Shown piece after piece: positions 57,944 through 64,000 of a DNA stretch of 64,000 nucleotides. Each line of letters begins with the position of its first letter. Position 1 is the first letter of the stretch. The notes beneath the pieces were generated by a model that searched no databases, was not told where the DNA came from, and was given only the letters and a program-made list of their open reading frames with translations. Source of the stretch: Limnoperna fortunei (taxonomy: Eukaryota; Mollusca; Bivalvia; Mytilida; Modiolidae). The stretch spans positions 24,950,460 through 25,014,459 of the forward strand of contig OX104112.1 of the NCBI GenBank assembly GCA_944474755.1. Direction: 5' to 3'. Position numbers and translations under genes: made by a program.

Positions 57944-58744
57944 ATGCTATCATTATTATTTGGAGAAAAAGTCGCTAAAATGGATGGTCAATTTAGACAA
58001 CCACCGGAGATGGACTTTTCCCATGAAGGTAATCTTGCCGAAAAATGGAAACGATGGAGGCAAACGATGGATTATTACTTAGATGTTGCCATGAGTGACA
58101 AAACCGAAAAGGAAAAGTGTAAAGCTGTTTTATATATAATTGGATTAGATGGCCGAGAAATTTTCAACACGTTTAATTTTGAGGCTAATGAAGAAGACAA
58201 GCTGGAACCACTTTTCAAAAAGTTTGAAGATTATTGTACTCCAAAGAAGAACGTGACAGTAATCAGACATAGATTCAATACTCGTGTACAAAGACAAACG
58301 GAAAGCATTGATCAATATGTGACCGATCTGAAACTGATCGCTAAAGACTGTGAATTCGAACATTTAATGGAGGGATTAATTCGTGACAGAATTGTTTGTG
58401 GTACAAATTCGTCGAGAGTAAAAGAGCGTCTACTTCGTGAAGATGGATTGACATTACAAAAAGCCGTTGCTATATGTCGTGCCGATGAAGAGTCGAGGAA
58501 ACAATTGAAAACACTAAACGACGATGAGCAAGTACACGCTGTTGGAAAAAAGTCGCACAAGCAAGAAAAGGCGCAAAGTGATTTCGTGGCGAGACAAAGA
58601 ATGGGAAAAAACGTCTCTATCAAAGCCTTTAGTTGTTCTAAGTGTGGATCAACTCACGAGAAGAGAAATTGTCCGGCATATGGGAAACGATGTCATAAAT
58701 GCAAGAAGATGAATCATTTCCAGAAATACTGCAAAGCAAAGTAG
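57944..58744 (+). CDS. gag: Gag polyprotein
   Basis: 266 codons from an ATG 30 bp after the LTR; a second ATG at 57980 (MDGQFRQPPEMDF) could also start translation. The central part has the retrotransposon gag/capsid pattern (WKRWRQTMDYYLD, FKKFEDYCTPKKN, FNTRVQRQTESIDQYVTDL, RDRIVCGTNSSRVKERLL). The C-terminus has two zinc knuckles: CSKCGSTHEKRNC (about residue 231, a C-X2-C-X3-H-X4-C variant) and CHKCKKMNHFQKYC (about 250, canonical). It ends in TAG at 58742-58744, in the same frame as the protease. It forms the particle and binds RNA. Confidence 0.93.
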   Translation: MLSLLFGEKVAKMDGQFRQPPEMDFSHEGNLAEKWKRWRQTMDYYLDVAMSDKTEKEKCKAVLYIIGLDGREIFNTFNFEANEEDKLEPLFKKFEDYCTPKKNVTVIRHRFNTRVQRQTESIDQYVTDLKLIAKDCEFEHLMEGLIRDRIVCGTNSSRVKERLLREDGLTLQKAVAICRADEESRKQLKTLNDDEQVHAVGKKSHKQEKAQSDFVARQRMGKNVSIKAFSCSKCGSTHEKRNCPAYGKRCHKCKKMNHFQKYCKAK

Positions 58745-59062
58745 TACAGAAATGTGCATGGACTTGAAGAAGATTCATGCAGTGACTGTGAAGAAAATTA
58801 TTTTGTTGGATCCATTAACAAGAAAACAGAAATTCAGGAGGATGCTTGCTTTACCTCTTTTAAAATACAAGGTAAGACTGTGAAGTTCAAGATAGACACG
58901 GGTGCACAGGTTAACATTTTACCGCTATCGATCTTCAAGAAATTATCTAACATCAAGTTACGCAATACAAACACCACTCTTACAAGTTACTCCGGCGATA
59001 AATTGAAAGTGATTGGAAAATGCTCATTATCACTAAGAAGAAAAACTTTGATTTTTTCGTAA
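58745..59062 (+). CDS. Aspartic protease of the LTR element
   Basis: It continues in the gag frame directly after the TAG, so a gag-protease protein would need read-through of that stop. The active-site motif is FKIDTGAQVNILP (D-T-G). The frame ends at a TAA at 59060-59062 just as the RT frame opens one base back. The first ATG, at 58754, is unlikely to be a true start. Confidence 0.85.
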   Translation, partial: YRNVHGLEEDSCSDCEENYFVGSINKKTEIQEDACFTSFKIQGKTVKFKIDTGAQVNILPLSIFKKLSNIKLRNTNTTLTSYSGDKLKVIGKCSLSLRRKTLIFS

Positions 59063-61851
59063 CGGATACGAATCAATCGCCAATATTGGGTTTCAAAGCA
59101 TCGAATGACTTACGTTTAATACAGGTTATAATGACCGTTCAAAAGAATATTGATGATCCGATAAAAGCGTATCCAAAGGTGTTTAGTGGATTAGGTTGCT
59201 TAGAAAAACAGTACCACATTGAAATTGACAAAAGCGTCACACCCGTAATTAATGCTCCAAGAAAAATACCCGCCGCTCTTCGTGAAAAACTAAAAAGTAC
59301 TTTACAAGATATGGAAGACAATAAAGTTATCAGAAAGGTAGACGAACAGACGGACTGGGTTAGTTCACTAGTTATTGTAGAAAAACCGAAAACACGCAAG
59401 TTAAGAATTTGTTTAGATCCAAGAAATCTAAATCAGGCCATAAAACGGGAACATTTTGCCCTACCTACCATTGAGGACATAACAACACGCATGACAGGTG
59501 CCAAATTCATGTCAAAATTGGATGCTAATAATGGATATTGGCAATTGCGTCTAGATGAAGAGAGTCAAATTCTCACTACGTTCAATACTCCATTCGGAAG
59601 ATATTGTTTTTTGAGATGTCCATTTGGTATAAAGTCTGCCCAAGAAGTATTCCAGAAGCGTATCTCGCAGTTGTTTGAAGGTTTAGAAGGAGTAGAAACT
59701 GATATAGACGATATTCTAGTATGGGGCAAAACACGTGAAGAACACGATGATCGACTTCGTTCAGTACTGAACAGATGTGAAAATGTAGGACTAACATTAA
59801 ACGCTGAGAAATGCAAATTTAGAGTGCAGGAAGTTACGTACTTAGGTCATGTACTAAGTGCAGAGGGGATTAAGCCAGATCAAGAAAAGATAAAAGCGAT
59901 CAAGGAAATGCCCGCACCGACTGACAAAAAAGGAGTGCAAAGACTCTTAGGAACTGTAAACTACTTAGCAAAGTTTGTTCCGAACATGTCAATAGTAACG
60001 GAGCCAATCAGAAATCTTCTAAAAGATGATGTTGAATTCGTATGGAGACACGAACAAGAGAAAGCGTTCATAAAGTTAAAAGACATATTAACTAAAAATC
60101 CAGTGTTGACATTCTATGATGTAAACAAACCAGTGGTCGTTAGCTGCGATAGCTCGAAATCAGGACTCGGTGCAGTATTATTACAGGATGGTAAACCTGT
60201 TGCTTACGCGTCAAGGTCATTGACAGATGCCGAAAGCAGATATGCAAACATAGAGCGTGAATTGCTTGCCGTACTGTTTGGATTAGAAAGATTTAATGAT
60301 TACACATATGGCAAAAAGATAACAGTTGAAAGTGACCACAAACCGTTAGAAATGATCGTGAGAAAACCTCTAGGGTGTACTCCACCAAGACTTCAGAGAA
60401 TGTTACTGCGACTACAAAAATATGACTTCTCATTAATCTACAAGGCTGGGAAAGATATGATAGTACCTGATCTGCTATCAAGAGCTGCAATCAAAACAGA
60501 GAAACATAATGAACTGGAAAATGACATAGAGTGTTTCGTAAACATGGTAGTAAAGAATACTCCAATGACCGATACAAATTTACAGGATGTAAAGACTGAA
60601 ACTTCAAAAGATGAATCATTACAAGCGTTGAAAGAAATAATTAGAATAGGATGGCCAGATGATAAGAATAGCGTTCCTAAAAATATTGTTGAATATTGGA
60701 ACTCCCGCGATGAAATGTCCGAAACAGATGGTATCATCATGAAAGGGGAAAAAATTCTAATACCAGCAAGTATGAGAAAATCAATGTTGGACAAACTACA
60801 TGAAGGTCATTTAGGGATAGAGAAAACCCGCAAATTAGCAAGAGAGTTTATATTTTGGCCAGGTATCAATGGACAAATTACAGACTATATTTCTAAATGT
60901 AGCATTTGTTTGGAAAATAGAAACTCCAATGCAAAAGAACCAATGACAGAATGTGAAATATCGGACATGCCATGGTCTAGTGTTGGCACTGATATATTTC
61001 ATTGGAATAATGAGAATTATATACTAATAGTAGATTATTATTCCAAGTACTTTGAAGTTGCAAGATTAGAAAACATGCGATCGACATGCGTAATCGCACA
61101 TATGAAGTCTGTGTTTGCTCGACATGGTATACCGTCAACGGTAAGAAGTGACTCTGGAACGCAATACACGTCAGCAGAATTCAGAACATTTGCAAAACAA
61201 TGGGGATTTCAACACAAGACCTCTAGTCCACACTATCAACAATCAAATGGTTTAGCGGAGAGATTCGTTCAAACAGTGAAAAAGATGCTCACAAAAGCTA
61301 AGATGGATGGCAAAGATCCTTACTTGAGTCTCTTGGCATATCGAAATACACCGATCGACAATATTGGATCTCCGGCACAATTATTGATGAATAGGAGATT
61401 AAGATCAACATTGCCGACAACGCAAAAGCAACTACAACCAAAGTGTCAGAATTTGAAGACCGCGAAAAGAAATCTGAAACAACAACAACAGAAGCAAAAA
61501 CATTACTATGATAGGCACACCAAATCGTTACCGAAACTAATGAACGATGACATTGTACGCTTTCAACTTCAACCGCAAGGAAAATGGCAACCGGGAAAAA
61601 TTGTACAACATGACAATATAAATCCAAAATCTTTCGTTGTCCAAACACCCGAAGGACAAGAATACAGAAGAAACAGAAGACACATAATGAAAACGGAGGA
61701 AAAGTTTGAAGAACAATCCCATTCTGATGAAAATGAAATACCTGATATACCAAATGACAACGTTAACATTAATAAGCCGATTGATAAATCGTGTACTACT
61801 AGAAGTGGTAGAATCGTAAAAAGACCCGTCAGATTCATAGAGGAATATTAA
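59020..61851 (+). CDS. pol: Pol: reverse transcriptase, RNase H and integrase
   Basis: A 943-codon open frame in the -1 frame relative to the protease; coding starts in practice near 59047. RT: YWQLRLDEE, FLRCPFGIKSAQEVFQ and the active site TDIDDILVWG, where the residue before the I-D-D is Asp instead of the usual Tyr. RNase H: SCDSSKSGLGAVL, YANIERELLAVLFGLERF, ESDHKPLE. Integrase: zinc-binding HEGHLGIEKTRKLA..CSICLEN, then catalytic DDE in GTDIFHW, RSDSGTQYT and HYQQSNGLAERF. The tail YYDRHTKSLPKL..WQPGKIVQHD is a GPY/F-like module. It ends in RPVRFIEEY. There are no internal stops. Confidence 0.95.
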   Translation: MLIITKKKNFDFFVTDTNQSPILGFKASNDLRLIQVIMTVQKNIDDPIKAYPKVFSGLGCLEKQYHIEIDKSVTPVINAPRKIPAALREKLKSTLQDMEDNKVIRKVDEQTDWVSSLVIVEKPKTRKLRICLDPRNLNQAIKREHFALPTIEDITTRMTGAKFMSKLDANNGYWQLRLDEESQILTTFNTPFGRYCFLRCPFGIKSAQEVFQKRISQLFEGLEGVETDIDDILVWGKTREEHDDRLRSVLNRCENVGLTLNAEKCKFRVQEVTYLGHVLSAEGIKPDQEKIKAIKEMPAPTDKKGVQRLLGTVNYLAKFVPNMSIVTEPIRNLLKDDVEFVWRHEQEKAFIKLKDILTKNPVLTFYDVNKPVVVSCDSSKSGLGAVLLQDGKPVAYASRSLTDAESRYANIERELLAVLFGLERFNDYTYGKKITVESDHKPLEMIVRKPLGCTPPRLQRMLLRLQKYDFSLIYKAGKDMIVPDLLSRAAIKTEKHNELENDIECFVNMVVKNTPMTDTNLQDVKTETSKDESLQALKEIIRIGWPDDKNSVPKNIVEYWNSRDEMSETDGIIMKGEKILIPASMRKSMLDKLHEGHLGIEKTRKLAREFIFWPGINGQITDYISKCSICLENRNSNAKEPMTECEISDMPWSSVGTDIFHWNNENYILIVDYYSKYFEVARLENMRSTCVIAHMKSVFARHGIPSTVRSDSGTQYTSAEFRTFAKQWGFQHKTSSPHYQQSNGLAERFVQTVKKMLTKAKMDGKDPYLSLLAYRNTPIDNIGSPAQLLMNRRLRSTLPTTQKQLQPKCQNLKTAKRNLKQQQQKQKHYYDRHTKSLPKLMNDDIVRFQLQPQGKWQPGKIVQHDNINPKSFVVQTPEGQEYRRNRRHIMKTEEKFEEQSHSDENEIPDIPNDNVNINKPIDKSCTTRSGRIVKRPVRFIEEY

Positions 61852-62217
61852 AAAATAAATTCTGAGTAGTGCCGTTAAGGGTCAGAATAATACCCTTGCT
61901 CAGATTACCGATAAGGGAAGGCAGGGCAGTCTACCCTGACCTAACAATTGTATGATATTGTTTGAGTATCACATTATTTTAAATTAATTTCCAGTTTAAT
62001 TTTATATTTGGTAATGTAATGTCTTAAATGTGATTCTCAAGAACGGTCTCATATGGTTGTTAAATTAGTGAATTAGTTTTATTACTAGTGCATGCGATTT
62101 TAGATTAGTGACATTCATTCTTTCATTCATGGATCTACAAAGAAACTGTATAGACATTGTAATTGATTCTCATGGTCAATATTTTCATGGTTAATTCTTC
62201 AGTCTCAAGAGGGGGGT
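61852..62217 (+). other. 3' untranslated segment of the LTR element with polypurine tract
   Basis: 366 bp without coding potential, ending TCAAGAGGGGGGT just before the 3' LTR. The purine run primes plus-strand synthesis. No envelope or extra frame is visible. Confidence 0.85.
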
Positions 62218-62439
62218 TGTAATGATAATAGTTCTTATCAGTCAAGTTCATCATCTGTGTACTGACTCCGCCTTATCTGTGATTGACAGTTAATGTTCTG
62301 CACGTGCATCTCTTTGGTTTATAAATACTGTTGTCAATGATACACTAAAGTGATATACAATTATAGTATAATAAAATGTAGTTAGTTTATACGAGTCTTA
62401 ATTATATTGATCTGGTTACCCTAATCAAAGAACACAACA
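62218..62439 (+). repeat. 3' LTR
   Basis: Identical to the 5' LTR except one A/T difference near its 3' end (GGTTACCC here), that is 221 of 222 positions by eye. Followed by the CTAAG target duplicate. Confidence 0.95.
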
Positions 62440-62444
62440 CTAAG

Positions 62445-62850
62445 GGACCGGTCAATATTTATTGGGGTGGTAGGATCATTGCTAAATGTAATAGGACACA
62501 TACTTTTTTATGCTGGCATTACTATGGGACTCAAGTTTTGTTAATTTCAGCACTGATAGAACAGCAAGTTTTTTTTCATAACAATATTATCAACGAAAAA
62601 AAATCCAAAAAATGTATTATGTTTTGATTAAAAACTCGCACAATTATTTAAAAACATAAATATTAAATTGTAACCATAAAATTATTTACTAGATAGGACA
62701 TCCACTTTTTTATAACACATCTGATGTAGCACAGCAACTTTTGTTGTACATTGTATTTTGAGGAGATAGGACATAGCCTTTTTAAAACCTGATAATTTTA
62801 AATGCACCGGTCCCAACACCCCATTTATGATTGACCCGACATGGGGTCGG
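62445..62850. repeat. Possible MITE with imperfect inverted ends
   Basis: The left end GGTCAATATTTATTGGGGTG resembles the reverse complement of the right end (GGGTCAATCATAAATGGGGT, from about 62822-62842), and ACCGGTC words occur at both ends. No coding content. The LTR element inserted immediately beside or into its left end. Confidence 0.4.
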
Positions 62851-63469
62851 GAAAACCATTATCGATCCTAACATTTTATATGTCCCAAAGACCGAAATTG
62901 GTTAACGATATAGCATTCCGAAAGCAAGATCAAATTGACGAGTCTAGAAACTCTCCAACAGACGCCGTGGACAGATATACAAAAGGGGGCACTTTCAGGG
63001 AGTTTGAGGTCAATAAATCTATATATCCAGTCAGACTAAATACATAAAGTACACACACACACTTAACAAATTGGTTCGTGTGTGGCTGTGTACTTGTTTG
63101 GCCTACTTTCAATTATTTCCAGGTAACGACATTTTTTTACCGAACTCGGAAATTCAGTGTTCTACTTTTGTTTTCATATGTTCGATCTCTTCTTATTATC
63201 TCTTAATGATATATAATTGTTTTCGAGTACGATTGAGTAGTTGGGTGAAAAACCATACTCGACAATATAGTTCACGTTGTAAGTGATAAAATGGCTAATT
63301 TAATATTAAAGAAAATATTTCATTTACAGTTTTTCGTATTTGTTAATTCCTTCCAGCTTTAAAATACATTTTGTTGTCCCGATCTAATAAGAAGAAGTAA
63401 AGATGTACAAAATTGCATATAAATTCGCGCTATACCAGTGTATATCTCGGTAGTATGAATAGACCGATT

Positions 63470-63880
63470 CAATTTTTATTTTTGGATTATTTTACTATCT
63501 CTAGGGTAAGCCTAGTAATTTTATTAATGCATTCTATTCTTGTCATAATAAAATGTATATACTTGCATATCTTTTATTAATTAGTTATTTAATTTGATAC
63601 GAAAAAGGCATTTTAAAATTTTGTTATATTACGTAATGTATTTCATCGCTTCAATTGTATTTCTTGGATTTTTTCATAATTTATATGGTAAGCTTCGTAA
63701 TTTGTTTATGCATTCTTATTTTAACATGATAAAATGTATATTTTTCTGTTTCTTTTATTAGTTACTTAATTTGGTAATAAAAGTGCATTTTTATATTTTG
63801 TTTAACGCGCTTGCGACCACTCATCCAGAAAGCCTTGATCTTATTTCTGGATTATTTCATAATTTATAAGGTAGAAAATG
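63470..63880 (+). repeat. Degenerate tandem repeat, unit about 180-190 bp
   Basis: GGATTATTTTACTATCTCTA at 63484, GGATTTTTTCATAATTTATA at 63668 and GGATTATTTCATAATTTATA at 63849 each begin a similar run (GGTAAGC, GTAATTT, ATGCATTCT, AATAAAATGTATAT, TTTAATTTG). AT-rich and without coding content. Confidence 0.65.
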
Positions 63881-64000
63881 GAACCTTTACGTAGAACATT
63901 AATCAATCTTGAACATTAAATTTAATTGCCCTGGGTTTTGTTTGACGGTTTCGAAATCCAAACTCTCGTGAACGATTCCTGTGTGGTAGTGATGGTTTTA

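Larger units (their letters stand above)
57692..62439 (+). mobile_element. Young Gypsy-type (Ty3-like) LTR retrotransposon, complete
   Basis: The two LTRs (57692-57913 and 62218-62439) are 222 bp each, start TG and end CA. By eye they differ at one position (GGTAACCC versus GGTTACCC). A 5-bp target duplication CTAAG flanks them (57687-57691, 62440-62444). A primer-binding site follows the left LTR, and a polypurine tract AAGAGGGGGG precedes the right one. Inside are gag with two zinc knuckles, protease, reverse transcriptase, RNase H and integrase in Ty3/Gypsy order. There is no envelope gene. The near-identical LTRs show a very recent insertion. Confidence 0.96.

Noticed and set aside
58145..61838. 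Minus-strand frames of 60-151 codons across the LTR element
   Set aside because: Antisense shadows of gag and pol.

Overview
This is AT-rich eukaryotic DNA with split genes (GT-AG introns), many interspersed repeats and several minisatellite arrays. The mix suggests a marine bivalve mollusc, probably a mussel-type genome: B-box/NHL-like proteins, death-domain and single-Ig receptors, a tRNA-derived SINE, a Gypsy element with a tRNA-Leu-type primer site, and repeat families that I associate with bivalves. The organism is an inference; no marker gene fixes it.

The most interesting content is two minus-strand receptor genes in the left half, which I assembled from splice sites and reading phase. 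Gene 2 (30665 down to 19140, eight coding exons, predicted 407 aa) encodes a signal peptide, one Ig domain, a short stalk, a transmembrane helix with a poly-Arg stop-transfer, two tiny linker exons and two tandem death domains. Gene 1 (12861 down to 5786, four coding exons, predicted 434 aa) encodes a signal peptide, one Ig domain, a stalk, a transmembrane helix and a long cytoplasmic tail with tyrosine motifs. Both have an Ig exon of exactly 315 bp with phase-1 boundaries, so they look like related receptors with different signalling ends. Every exon joins in frame and both summed lengths are multiples of three.

Layout: 1-5.7 kb holds a CR1-like LINE tail, SINE pieces and a decayed relic of a B-box/beta-propeller gene. 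5.8-12.9 kb is receptor gene 1. 13-19 kb is mostly non-coding, with a tandem repeat of about 165 bp and a duplicated 264-bp SINE segment. 19.1-30.7 kb is receptor gene 2, whose introns hold SINEs and two copies of a degenerate RT-encoding retroelement. 31.5-32.6 kb is a dead Tc1/mariner-like transposon. 35.1-36.8 kb is a 44-bp minisatellite. 37.8-41.4 kb is an almost complete non-LTR retrotransposon flanked by an 11-bp direct repeat and carrying a 2A-like motif. 44.0-46.8 kb is a minisatellite of 42/29-bp units. 47.9-49.6 kb is a B-box/coiled-coil/beta-propeller pseudogene. 52.5-54.2 kb is a 64-bp minisatellite. 57.7-62.4 kb is a very young Gypsy-type LTR retrotransposon (LTRs 222 bp, one difference, 5-bp target duplication). 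The rest is AT-rich sequence with small duplications.

Two of the three minisatellites (44-bp and 64-bp) look like amplified pieces of two different parts of the same tRNA-derived SINE that is scattered through the window. All alignments and gene models were made by eye; no search was run.
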